Below are positions 42,097 to 53,272 of a stretch of 64,000 nucleotides of DNA, in pieces. Both the position numbers and the translations under genes were made by a program. How positions within the stretch are numbered: the stretch's first letter is position 1; each line of letters begins with the position of its first letter. The notes below the pieces were generated by a model, which was not told the DNA's origin, ran no database searches, and saw only the letters and a program-made list of their open reading frames with translations. Source of the DNA: Galerina marginata (Eukaryota; Basidiomycota; Agaricomycetes; Agaricales; Galerinaceae); NCBI GenBank assembly GCA_023014335.1, contig JAECYW010000016.1:992001-1056000 (forward strand). Direction: 5' to 3'.

Positions 42097-43371
42097 ATGC
42101 TTGCTCTGCTTTCTGCCGGCTCTAATGCTCATGGCCAACTTGGAAATGGATCTCTAGACGACTCTCCGGCATTTCAGCCATGTTCTTTCATCGATCTACC
42201 CCCCAACGTACTGCCGATAAGGACATCGCAAGTCCTTGGTTTGGCCTGCGGCGGAAATCATACTCTGATCCTCTTAGAAATGGAGGATAGAAAGAGAGTG
42301 CTATGGGGCTCTGGCGATGGGCGGAGGGGTCAATTGGGACTGAACTACCAGCGTGATGTGCTGCATGGTGGCTCGTCAGGGCTCTTCCGGAATATCCAAC
42401 TTCCACTTCGAGACTTTGGACTCGGGGGTTATTCATACAAGTTTGTTGCCGCCACTTGGGAAACTAGCTATGTTGTACTCTCTTGTGAAGGAAAGGTCGA
42501 TGTCATCTTATCACTCGGATCGGACGACTATGGTGACCTAGGTGTCAACGGGTTGAATCGACAACAAACTCCGATAGATTTTCACATCGTCCGATTTGAC
42601 CATATTCTGCCACCGGAGGGCATGAAGGTCGATGCCATTTCCTCAGGTCAACGTCACGTCATTGTACACCTTCGATCTGGTTCGTCGTCGATTTTAGTCG
42701 GGTGGGGAACTTCTCGCCACGGACAGCTCGGACAACCCACCAATACACCCTTTTCACCTCGACCTCGAATTGTATCCGCCCTATCTGATTCGCATAGTGA
42801 ACAAAAAGCATTGTGTGCACTTGGGATTCAACATACCGTGGTTTTTCATGAGTCAGATCGAATATCTGGTCTAGGTTCAGATAGAAAAGGTCAACTGCAA
42901 GTTGTGAAGGCATTGCCAACATCCTGTTGCATTAGCAGCATTGGTTGTACCTGGAATGGATCCTATCTGGTTGTCGAGGGTGAAGAAGGGTGGGAGGTTC
43001 GTTCGTCGGGCAGCAATTCCCATGGCCAACTTGGATGGAAGTCGAGCGAGATTACCAGTGTCGGAGCTGTTAAGTTTCCGCCAGAACTAGATGCGCGGAA
43101 CACTTCAATCAAGATCGCATGCGGAAGCGAGCACGTAGTGGCTCTCGTTACGCCATCTACAACAGAACCTCGAATGTCGCAAGTATGGGGATGGGGATGG
43201 AATGAGCATGGCAATCTCGGTATTGGACACACAGAAGATCTTCCGGCACCAGTCAAACTTTGGCCATCGTCCCCAGACGCCAATGGCGCTGACATTCGGG
43301 GGATATGGGCAGGTTGTGGGACGAGTTGGATTTGTTGCCATGTTTCCCAATCCTTTGTCGTATTGTCTTGA
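42097..43371 (+). CDS. RCC1-repeat beta-propeller protein (424 aa)
   Basis: Single exon from ATG 42097 (MLALLSAGSNAHGQLGNG). Seven RCC1-type repeats are visible: SAGSNAHGQLG, WGSGDGRRGQLG, SLGSDDYGDLG, GWGTSRHGQLG, GLGSDRKGQLQ, SSGSNSHGQLG and GWGWNEHGNLG, as expected for a full seven-bladed propeller. Each is followed by a G-x-x-H-T/V-V/A-L segment (ACGGNHTLIL, ACGSEHVVALV). The start at 42097 is chosen because the repeat begins within ten residues. RCC1 itself is a Ran exchange factor, but many paralogues have other roles; there is no chromatin-binding tail here, so an ATS1-like function is as likely. It is intact. Confidence 0.88.
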   Translation: MLALLSAGSNAHGQLGNGSLDDSPAFQPCSFIDLPPNVLPIRTSQVLGLACGGNHTLILLEMEDRKRVLWGSGDGRRGQLGLNYQRDVLHGGSSGLFRNIQLPLRDFGLGGYSYKFVAATWETSYVVLSCEGKVDVILSLGSDDYGDLGVNGLNRQQTPIDFHIVRFDHILPPEGMKVDAISSGQRHVIVHLRSGSSSILVGWGTSRHGQLGQPTNTPFSPRPRIVSALSDSHSEQKALCALGIQHTVVFHESDRISGLGSDRKGQLQVVKALPTSCCISSIGCTWNGSYLVVEGEEGWEVRSSGSNSHGQLGWKSSEITSVGAVKFPPELDARNTSIKIACGSEHVVALVTPSTTEPRMSQVWGWGWNEHGNLGIGHTEDLPAPVKLWPSSPDANGADIRGIWAGCGTSWICCHVSQSFVVLS

Positions 43372-43747
43372 CTGGTGGGCGACTTTTAATGAAATCTTCG
43401 GGTTCAGTATGTGTAATTCTCTTCTGATAGCTTCAAACGTGGCTCATTCCAGTTTCCTACGACAAAGGCGCAGTTCAGGAAGAGCCAAGCTAAACAATGC
43501 CTTCTTCTTGATCTACTTCGCGCTGAATGCTTCTGTCCTCGATAAAGCCGTATCTGGTACCTTAAGGTTGACCATTCGAAGTATAATATTCGATACTTAA
43601 GGTATTACATTCACCCCGACGTAACTTGGAATCCGCAAGCGCCACTGGCATTCTGGTCGCCGTCGTCCAATAGGAGACAAGGAAGCAATCGCTAAGTCCA
43701 GCTCACTATTCACACTACAAACCCTCCTCTCCCCAATCCCATAAATT

Positions 43748-45813
43748 ATGTGGGTACCGCCGTTAGCCCTTTTACTCGCCTTCTTAGCAAACATTATCAA
43801 GCTACGTTTTCCGATTGTACGTCTTGATGCTGCCATCCTGAGTGGCGTAAAGGATGGCAACGTAACCAAGTTCCTCGGTATACCCTTTGCGAAAGCGCCG
43901 TAAGATTCTTTTGCTAATTTTTGCCCAGTCCCGCTAACCGTCGGGTTTCAGGCGTTTTCAATTGCCAGTACCCGTTTCGTCTTATTTTGGCTATATAAAA
44001 GCATTCGATTATGGTCCGGCTTGCCCTCAACAATCTACGTCTCCGATAATCCCATTGCCAAATCCACCCTTGTCAGAAGCAGAAGATTTCACGGACCTAC
44101 GCTCATTCTGCTGATGTATTCTTATGGCGACTAGGTCTTTCTCTGAACGTAATCGTGCCATCTGCAGGTCTTACCCATTTGCCTCCCTGTAGCCGTGGTT
44201 TGTAGTCTTATTTTGTGATTCATTCGGACAGCAATTCATCGACCTGTCTACAGTCCATCTATGGTGGTAAGGATCCTGATGGCTTATACCCACCCTTATA
44301 TGTTAAATTCAACCTCAGGGGGTTTCGAAATTGGGTAAGACTCGGAGGAGTAAAGCGTTTTCCGTGGAAATGTGGACTGCGTTTAACTGGTGCATCTAGA
44401 ATGGACGCGGAGATAACCCGGACTGTCGAACGCACTCAAGCTCTCAGTTTGTCATTGATCCAGGTTTCAATGAATTACAGGTGAGTCACCGTGAGTATCA
44501 TCGCTTGCGAATTTTCGAGTGCTAACCAAGTGCTAACATTGATGTTCAAAGTTTCTGGTGCTACATCCGAGTGCACGAGCAAGTCCGAGCGTGACTAACG
44601 ATTGTGTTAGGATACGGCTTTCTCGCTAGTAAAGAAGTCATAACGAAAAATTGGAAAATTCTGGTCTCCATGATCTTACGTCCATCACAATTGACCCAGT
44701 CCATTGCGTTACAAACTGGACGCTTTCCAGAACGTCAGGCACTGCGATGGGTTCAAAAATATTTCTTCCTTTGGCGGAGACCCACCCAAAGTCACCTTGT
44801 GAGCTATAACGGCTTCATAAACTGCGTCACTGATTTGACAACGCTAGTAGACGTGAAACGTTCATGAAAGATGTAGATTTAACACGATGAACTCGTGTGG
44901 GAGGCTGGCTGAAAAAACTTGAACTCGTCAAATACGCCACAATGTCTGTGGAACGTGCCCCTTGAAGCTTGAAGCCTCATAAAAGAAATGAGTCTCCTAA
45001 CACATCCAGCTATCTGGTCATCCATTCTGTGTCAAAGTCTATATCTTTCTCTCCTAACAAATTTTCATGTAGCTTGATACCACGTGTATCATAATTGGAT
45101 GGTAATTTTCTCCAGGAGCCGCTCGCCCAACGGAAAAGGCCATCAAATTTCTGTGATTACAGGTGAGCGCCTCGGCTTAAATTATCTTTGTTTCCGAATA
45201 CTTAAATTCATCGTCGGAAGGCCAAATGACGACGAAGGAACATTCTTTTCGCTCCAACATTCAAATCTCAGTCAGGTCACCAATTTGCTTTAGAGCTCTT
45301 CTACGCCTAATAATGCATCAGGTCAGACTTATATTTCAAGGATTTTGTATCAATAGTATGGTTTCCGGATGCGTCAGGGGCTGAACTCGAGCCACAGTGG
45401 TCTATTTAGCCTCCAGAACCATCCAGTGGCTCGCTTTTTAATACCGGTGACCTCAACCAGCTGTATCCGCAGTACAAACGTGTAGTAGCATGGCGTGGGG
45501 ACGTGAAATTTCTCCCGACGTCAAGCTGGAAAACACAAAATTTGGTGCGTACATATCTTGGACGATTATTTCATAAACCTTGCCACCAACCTCGACCCAA
45601 ACACAGGGTTGGGATTGACATGGCCAGATTACGCATCTGCGTCACCAGATATCTTCACTTTTCAAGATAGCAATCAACTAACTCTGAACAACGATCGATA
45701 CCTACCTCGTCACTGGCATGGACTTTATGACAAGTCTCCTTATCCCACACCCTCTCTAACGACAGTAGAATGCCCTACTCGCAAGAATATGACCATGGCC
45801 TTGTGGCTCAGAT
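43748..45813 (+). pseudogene. Decayed paralogue of the carboxylesterase
   Basis: Starts MWVPPLALLLAFLANIIK with FPIVRLDAAI and KFLGIPFAKAP, aligned to the gene at 39175. Later blocks appear in the right order but broken: AEDF instead of EDCL followed by a stop, VSMNYR near 44463, YGFLASKEV near 44607, LRWVQKYF followed by a frameshift in the FGGDP block near 44770, no nucleophile elbow, DDEGTFFSLQHSNLS near 45227, and [16 protein letters not shown] near 45560. The C-terminal His block is lost. Missing active-site serine, stops and frameshifts make it nonfunctional as an esterase. Confidence 0.85.
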
Positions 45814-46689
45814 GAAGGAATTTGAAAGCGAACGGCACATTTACGTCCGAAGTTGAATGACTCGCGTCGCACGTTTATCGGGTTGTCTTTCCGTGGAACG
45901 GACGGTCTATAGCAATCTTTCTTTCAAAGCAGAGCTGGCCTATCACGGAAAGTAAATGTGCGTGATGCAACCTCAAGAACGTATCAAATTATGGCGCGTC
46001 TTTCCGTAAACGATCACACATCCTGCAGGGATTCGTCAAATTGATCATATTCCGGTTTCATAAAATGGGTCTCCATCGTCGCCGCCTCTGAGCGCCCGTC
46101 AATACTGCTGGTAAGCATCATCCGCAGTGGGGTTATTTTCAGGTCGCGATCGGGATGCCTTTTTATATTACGTTTTCCCGTGTTCCCTGGTACAATGGAC
46201 GATGACTAGACCAGGCGATGTTTTACAATGTCGTTGAACTCCGGGGCGCTTTCTAAAATTGCTTGTTGCCTTCTGTAACCACCATTCGACTGGGGAGTGA
46301 GTTCCGCCGCAGCCCTACCGCAATTTGATATTCACCATTTAAAATAGCGATCCCGAAAAGAGTTATACCGTGTTCCTGGAGCAGATTTGTCCACGGCGAG
46401 TGGAATACCCATCCAATAATGCAGACGTAGCCGGGACTATGCATCTAGCTTGTTCCTTCCTGCAGAATGCTGTCACGCCGATGAAAACGGCTTCCAAAAA
46501 GTCGGATACCTGTTGGCAAGTGCCGTCTCTTACAGTTACTAGTGACCCGAATGGACTTCCAGAGCAATGCAAAGTCTGTGGTTGGAGGTTTCACAATAGT
46601 TTCACCTCGAATCATGGAACACTCATTTTTTATAAAGAGCAACTCGAAGTACTGGATTGTTCAAGCAAACATTCCAGAATCTTTCCACT
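45814..46689. other. Intergenic, no gene supported
   Basis: Only short unsupported frames. A TATAAAG at about 46631 lies upstream of the first cysteine-rich gene. Confidence 0.5.
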
Positions 46690-47159
46690 ATGCATTTTAC
46701 CTCCGCTCTCACCGTTCTCGTTACTGCTGTAGCATTTGCCTCTCAAACACTCGCCAGCCCTGCTCCTCAGCCAGCTGCTATTACGCACCAATGTATGTTC
46801 ATTTATTCAGTCCGACTGCACCTGAGGTGACTTATACGTTAATAGGCTCCGGACCTGCTGAAAGCCATCTTGTACGTCTCAAAAAATTGTACCCGATAAA
46901 TTAAACCCTACGACTTACGAATTTCGACATAAATGCTTAGAAATGTAAGTTAATTGTGCGATTGTGCTCGTAGAATTTTCTGTTTCTGAACTGTGGTTCA
47001 GGTCCTTTTGGTTACCGGTGCTGTGGGCCGTTCGTCAACGGCCTTGGATCGTGAGTTTACCTTTGGTCGTTAGAAGTGAGCCATCCTTACGTAGGTGGTA
47101 TTTTTGCGCCATGCAGATGCATCCCCGGCGAGGCAGGAATTTGTCCATTGATATCCTAA
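46690..47159 (+). CDS. Six-cysteine small secreted protein, copy a
   Basis: Signal peptide MHFTSALTVLVTAVAFASQTLA, then SPAPQ. Six exons: the first ends in the codon of Cys1, the second encodes SGPAESHL, the third is only 4 nt (AAAT), the fourth starts CPFGYRCCGP, and the last starts CIPGEAGICPL. Cysteine spacing C-x9-C-x5-CC-x9-C-x7-C. All joins are in phase. The pattern is that of inhibitor-cystine-knot peptides, but the fold and function are unproven. It is the leftmost member of the array. Confidence 0.82.
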
Positions 47160-47827
47160 AGGATGAGAGGAGCAAAGCACCTATTTAGTTTCTTTTATGT
47201 TAGCAATGGCTCGTAATACTATGTAAATGATTGTTTTGATGAAACCTTTTCGGAAAACATCATAGAGTCCCGTTTCTTTGACCATTTAGGAGGTGTTTGG
47301 AAGCCCAACTTGAGTAATCGTCTCAACATCGATACCGATTTCATAACATTTAAAGCATTTTTCTTGTTGGTCCAAGTGATTGGGTAAACCCGTGGATCGG
47401 GATCCATCGAGATTAATTTTACATGTTACTGACCCTTGCTTCGGCAATTAGAGAGCAAATAAACTATTTTTATTGCAGGAACAGCTGCGTCAAAGGTTGG
47501 ATTGACAGAAGTTTTGAACCTTTACCATGCGGTTCGTTCGGGTTGGATCACACGGGATGTGCCTTGCACCTCTCAACACGGAGAAACCGTCTCCATTGGG
47601 AAGTCGGCCATCCTCAACGTTTTTTCTGTTCGTTTATTAAAAATAGCAGCACCACTCAGTCTGGACAATTATTTCTGTCAATGTTGATTCATTCCAGGGT
47701 TTATCCCCGACGCAAGACGGCATCCCGCCGAGCGTAGTTCAACACGGTCCTCTTTTGTCAAAAAAAGGACACCAGAATAGTATAAGAAGGGGCGAGAATT
47801 GCACCCTCATGTCCCTCATCAGCTCAG
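47160..47827. other. Intergenic, no gene supported
   Basis: No feature recognised except a GTATAAGA box near 47780 upstream of copy b. Confidence 0.5.
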
Positions 47828-48253
47828 ATGCAATTCAAACTTGTCACCAGTGTCCTTCTTCTCTTCGTCGCTCAGGCTATTGCCAGCCCGAGCCCTAGCC
47901 CGCAAGACACCGCTCCTGCTCGGTGTATGTGATTTCGTTCGATCCTTCTTCTCGCGTCGAACTCACCTTATGATTCCATGCAGGCCATCCGTCAACTGTT
48001 GCCTATGTAAGTCGATTTCCACTAGAAGTCTAATTTGTAAACTAAGGAGTGTCTCATAGGATTGTAAACTTTACACATTATGCGGCCTTGGCCAATGCTC
48101 ATCATTTAATTCATAGGTCCCAAAACCTACAATTGCTGCGGCCCATACAACCCTACACTCGGCGGATAGTACGTCTCATGTTACAGGTCTAACTCTCTCT
48201 CACTAAAATTTGAATATAGCTGCCGTGCCCCTCAGCTGCTTTGCATTCGTTGA
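47828..48253 (+). CDS. Six-cysteine small secreted protein, copy b
   Basis: Signal peptide MQFKLVTSVLLLFVAQAIA followed by SPSPSPQ. The exon order is the same as in copy a, including a 4-nt micro-exon (GATT, after an AG at about 48059). The mature part reads CHPSTVAYD, then CPKTYNCCGP, then YCRAPQLLCIR. Spacing C-x8-C-x5-CC-x10-C-x6-C. It lacks the GGT-C-terminal consensus CPL and ends CIR. It is intact. Confidence 0.82.
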
Positions 48254-49843
48254 AGGTGGACTGAATTCCTAGGATTTCTTGAAGAAGGGATTCCGTGTAG
48301 CTTCTTGGTGGTTTCGATGTTTTCCATTCATATTGAGATTTAATGTCTCCTGATTAATTGTCTTGTGTATTTTACGGAGTTTAAGATTGAGTCGACCATT
48401 CTTCAACGCCTGCTGCTCGCTGAGAAACCAGTTCCCATGATAGTCCACACCGTTTCACCGGATGACAGCTCACGACCCACTTGCTTGCTACCCTGAACGT
48501 AATTGCCTCGGACCTGTTGCCATTTCACGGACAGTCCGGGCATGAGTAAAATGAAGTAGAAGTAAAGTATTTCTCCTCCGACGACATACATATGATTCGT
48601 AGACCAACTCATTCCAATTGCCAGCCGGCGTCTACAATGTATTTACCGGCGCCAGGATGAAACGGAAGCATTATTCCGGAATTAGAAGGTTGCCCATTTC
48701 GGGAACTGCCTGTGATACGATCATACAAGGCTAGCAAAATAAAATCATTTTTTCTGAAAAGCTTCGCGGGTTCCCACTTGTCGAACAGACCAATGCTCTT
48801 AGCGACTGTCAATGGAGAATACTAATTTCTGTAGTTACCTTCGATTCTAAAGACTAACACTTTGAACACCAGTGCTAGAAGGCCACCGGTTTTCTGACTT
48901 AGGGACTTGCATTGACACCAGTCGTTCACTAGTCATTGGGTAGTAATCTCCAGATGATCTTACATGCCGCTCTGGTTTCATCGGCAAGATCAGAAGGCCA
49001 AAAACCAGTTCTTCTCTCATAAAATGTTAGATCGTACCTGCTTTGCATTCTGGATACTACATAATTCACCTAGGGGAAGAATACAAAAGTATTATTTAAC
49101 TAGTATCAGCCACTTGGCTGAAGTTTAACAAACTCCCCCATCACGCCGGAAGCACTAGTACAACCCGGACCAATTCCGTTTGCGAACCTTTTAGGCCGGT
49201 AACTCAATTGCTAAGATAGGCTTCATACGTTCTGGTGACGTTTACGTAAGAAAGCGTGACTATTGCAATAAATCCCATCTGACATTTCAAAAATTAACTT
49301 TTTAAAAAATCTGCTTCCAAGAAAGTGTAGTAAATCCAAATTAGAAACTTTTGTTGGAAATATTTTTTTGAAAAGTGAAGTTGCCATGATGCCATTCGGG
49401 AAATGAGGAGGAGGGTGCTCAGATCAGACGTGATGGCGGGTCTTGAATTTGGCTGAGGTCACAATTTGTCACGCTGACATAAACATCACCAGAACGTATG
49501 AAGCCTATCTTACGTACATATTCACACATCGGACAAGTTTGTTATGAATACGAGGTGATGCGCAAAGTCCGACGGGCGTGGACAGACTCCCCGACGGAGC
49601 AATGGCCAAATAGCTGTCGGCGACCGTAACTTTCCTACGCTGCGGGCAGCGCTCTCTGACAGGCATCACGGGGATACCCATACTGGCCCCTGAATTTCTA
49701 CTGGGGGACAAAATGGCAACTGGCGATGCCAGTGGAAGTGGAAGTGAAGGCTGGCTTGGCATTAAATCAGATATATAAGCCTCCAGCAAGTACTGAACCT
49801 CCCGCAGACCTCGAAATTAATCGTCTACTGTTCCAAATCTACA
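48254..49843. other. Intergenic, no gene supported
   Basis: About 1.6 kb with only short frames on both strands and no cysteine-rich exon on either strand. An ATATATAAGC box near 49771 precedes copy c. Confidence 0.5.
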
Positions 49844-50271
49844 ATGAACTTCAAGCTCGTATTTACCGCCACTCTCCTCGCAATTGTTCCGGCAGCGCTC
49901 GCCATACCCAGTTCCGCGGCGCTTGGTCAGAGCTGTGGGTACACCCGTTCTCTTTACATTTGGCTTGAATTCTCATCAAAAGCTATGTCGATCTGTCTGC
50001 TTAGGCACCACTGACTATGTGAGTAATCTGGATATTGCTCCGCTTTGATGTTCAATAGTCGCTGACTGTTTCCATCTAGGAATGTAAATCTTCTCCATTT
50101 CATTGAACTTTTCTTACGGAACTTCATCAAATTAAACGTTTGAAATAGGCGGTTCAAAGTCTCTGCATTGCTGCGGGTTTGTTGCGACCCACAAGACGTA
50201 AGTTCTTAGTCCAAATATCAGGGCAAAATCTTACCGTCAGTAGCTGCCTTCCACTTGACACTGTCTGTTAA
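49844..50271 (+). CDS. Six-cysteine small secreted protein, copy c (divergent)
   Basis: Signal peptide MNFKLVFTATLLAIVPAALA; the usual TPAPQ is replaced by IPSSAALGQ. Exons in phase with a 4-nt micro-exon (GAAT). The mature part is CTTDYE, CGSKSLHCCGF, SCLPLDTVC and stop. Spacing C-x5-C-x6-CC-x9-C-x6-C. It has lost the CP and GP residues of the consensus but keeps all six cysteines, so selection on the cysteines seems to persist. Confidence 0.78.
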
Positions 50272-50660
50272 AACTCGTACGGATGTTTCGGGTTAATTAG
50301 TTCGGGCGGTTGCGTTCCAAGGAGGATACATAGTGGAGACTTTCTTCCTGACCTATAAATACATTCACGTGTGCAAAATGTTGATGATCGATGGCCGTAT
50401 TCCGTAAATGTTTCCAATTGTGGATATGCTTGCCAACTGCAAAACCTTGGCAACAAGAACGCCGAAGGTCCGCACCGAGCGAACTTCCTCAATCACCGTT
50501 TGCAATGCCTTTGTTCCCCTTCGTAGGAATATATACTTAGTGCATAAAGCAGGACTGTGAATTTCTGAATCGATTGTATTTTAGGTCCTCCGATCAGGTA
50601 GGGTAATTACTCGAGTGTAAACCTCTCGCGCCGCCCCATTACTCAAGACCGTCTCCGGTT

Positions 50661-51115
50661 TCAGAACAAGCAGACTTCGTCGGGTTTAAGTTTGATGCAT
50701 CTAATTTATAAGTGAGATTCTGATGTTGTGTAGAAAGATCAATGTAATCACGTTCCGCCTACACCTTGGAAAAGTGGACCACAGCAGGTCCACTCTGGGC
50801 CGGGGCCTAGCGGATGATGCGGAACAAATTAATTGGGTCACAGGAGAATTGCTGTTTTCACTTACAGGTATCCTGTGAAATGTCCGCGACGTCAGCCTTC
50901 ATTCTAATAATATTTCAAGGGGTTCAGATTCATATTGACTTACCACCCCATTCCCACCTGGAGTAATGGCGACGTGAGCGGCTAATATTAACCAGGTCTG
51001 GCAGATGAAGTCGCTTACAATGATAAACCACGTCGGCGTCAGCCTCGGGAGCCGGAGCGGCGAACCCTTGAGCAACGAATAGAAACAAAACGGACAGGAG
51101 GTAGATTTTAGCCAT
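50661..51115 (-). CDS. Six-cysteine small secreted protein, copy d
   Basis: Minus-strand member. Signal peptide MAKIYLLSVLFLFVAQGFA, then APAPEADADVVYH and Cys1. Middle exons give CGNGVDT, a 7-nt exon supplies DT, then CPGPEWTCCGPLFQG, and the last exon CIKLKPDEVCLF. Spacing C-x6-C-x6-CC-x10-C-x8-C. All joins are in phase with GT/AG. It pairs most closely with copy e, also on the minus strand (shared NGVDTC). Confidence 0.8.
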
Positions 51116-52179
51116 TTATTCAATGATTATGCCTCTGGAGAGCGATGTGGTACGTTCTTTGGACGTTCAGTGCTTTAAGTAGCAAACTGCGTTCCGCTTT
51201 CAAGGGCAGTCCGATTCTTGGCGAGGATTTTTATCAGCCTTCCGAGGGTAGAACCGGCGCATGACCGAAGACAAAACGTCTTAGCGCAAGAGAGCAGGGC
51301 TGGGCAAATCCAGACTCCAGAGAAACCACTGAGACTGCGATTACAGTAAATTCCGATTCATGCGATTCTTGTCAAGACTCAAGCTTGGCCCGACGAGAGA
51401 CGGCCTCTCCACATAGAATGCAGACTTCCGTAGAAAGCGCACCGTAGTACTTAATTAGGAGTGAGAAGCGGTCGTCATCTTCGAGGAGCAAGCTCCCCTG
51501 CCAAGGAAACATTCTCGGGAAAGGCCTTGACGCCAGTCGAGCGTCCGGCGTCAAATTGTTAAGCCGCGGAAGGATCGGAGAAACTGCCTTGAACCGGAAC
51601 TCAACAATGAGCGTTGCCGAGTTCTCTAAATAGCTTCAGTACCTGCGGTGACAGAGCGCTAAAAAGTGAATGGCTGTGGGCAAGGCTTACGTAGAATATG
51701 TGGGTCAACGACTGCAACACGCGGAACACACTCAAGGGACATACCTTCTTGCGAAAGGCAGAAATAAATTCACAATAAGCCGAGTCTCCGCTTCCTCCTC
51801 CATTTCCATTGGGCGAAGTTCGGTAATCATCAACCAGCTGCCCATATTCGGGGTACCATCGACGAGCTACCCTGAAGACTCACTGCATGTGGACTCATTG
51901 TGGAGTACCGTGCTTGTCGTTTCGCCGACGATATCGAGCAGAAGCAAGGATTCTCGCATTCCTATGAGTCCTATCAGGGTTATATGCTCCCAAGCCTTTA
52001 AGAGTATTATATGGGGGTTCTTTGTGAAGAGGAGGAGCTTGCATTGTCGGAGGAGCATCCAGGCTCGACTGTGGAGATGAAAAAATCGTCTAATATTCGC
52101 AGGTCACAGGGCGGTACAGCGACGCAGAGTATTTAACCCATAGGAATGGTTCCCATCTGTTACAAGGGAATAAACGTGC
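51116..52179. other. Intergenic, no gene supported
   Basis: Contains the shared upstream side of copy d and the downstream side of copy e. Frames are unsupported. Confidence 0.5.
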
Positions 52180-52630
52180 TTAAAAGGCACAGACCTCATT
52201 TTTGCCGAGTAGTCTGCATCTAGAGAGAGAATTAAAGTCGGTTATCATGAATGCGAGGGCAGAGGTAAGATTTTGAGCATACGTTCCGCCGGCCTGCGTA
52301 ATTGGCCCACAGCAAGTGAACAGAGGTGGGCCTAAGGAATCGAATTAAACAGGTCCACGCATCGTTATGAACCATACTTACAAGTATCCTATGTTGGCCC
52401 AAAACAACATTAACGTCATTAAAAATCGACAAGATGGATGGGGGAAACGTACGACTCCGTTAGCACCTGCACGCGTAAAAAATAGTCAGTAAAAGATGCA
52501 AAGAGAAGAAGGGTCGACTATACTTACATCGTAGGACAAGACCGCCAGCCTGAGGACTCGGCGTGGCGAGTACTTGAGTTGAGATGAACGCCAAAGTGGC
52601 AAAAAGTAGCGATTTAATCGAGAACATCAT
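52180..52630 (-). CDS. Six-cysteine small secreted protein, copy e
   Basis: Start at the first of two adjacent ATGs (52630): MMFSIKSLLFATLAFISTQV then LATPSPQ. Exons join to CGANGVDT, CPPLFTCCGPITQ, GGT-CRLLGKNEVCAF and stop at 52180. Spacing C-x7-C-x5-CC-x9-C-x8-C. A 7-nt micro-exon is used as in copy d. Intact. Confidence 0.82.
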
Positions 52631-53272
52631 CCAGTCTGGTGATTCTGGGATGTAGAGAAATGACATTTTGGCTTTGCCCTTTTAAAGCTTTATGGTTGAG
52701 ACATATTCTGGCAGAGGTTTCCCTGACAGTTATCTCGGCCGAAACGAACTGGGTTCAATGTTTCGTGGGTTTCGCTTGACTCGTGTGGGTCGTTGGTTCT
52801 TTGTCCAAGAGTTCCGTAAATTTCGCCACTGGTGTTTACTCGTAGAGATCCAGAATGTTAGCCGTCGGAGAGCGAGTTTACGTGCTTCCAAGAACAGAAA
52901 AATTTCCTGGAAGAATTATGTCCGACTTTTTGCTGCTATGGGTATGAGCGTAAAAAATGCTTCGGAGACAGTTACTAAAATTTATGTTTGGTAATGAGTA
53001 TTGCATCGATAGAAAAATCCCCTGAAGAGTCCCCTGAGGCGACAAGTCGTTGCAGGCGCCGAGATCATAGACAGAAACAAGAGTTGTGGGATTGGAGGTG
53101 ATGGTGAACGACCAAGAAAAGCGCGCCGCGCCGCGCCAGCTGAAGTCGGAACAGGTGACGCAATCCAACGCCATCACGTGATCACCGCGTCCATTGTTGG
53201 GTTTGAGAAACCGTGAACTCAACAGTCTCAACTTGGACAACGACAGCGACGACGACCTCAGCGAAGAACTCA

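Noticed and set aside
51670..52080. 136-codon plus-strand frame between cysteine-rich copies d and e
   Set aside because: No signal peptide, no domain and no splice support; it lies in intergenic DNA.
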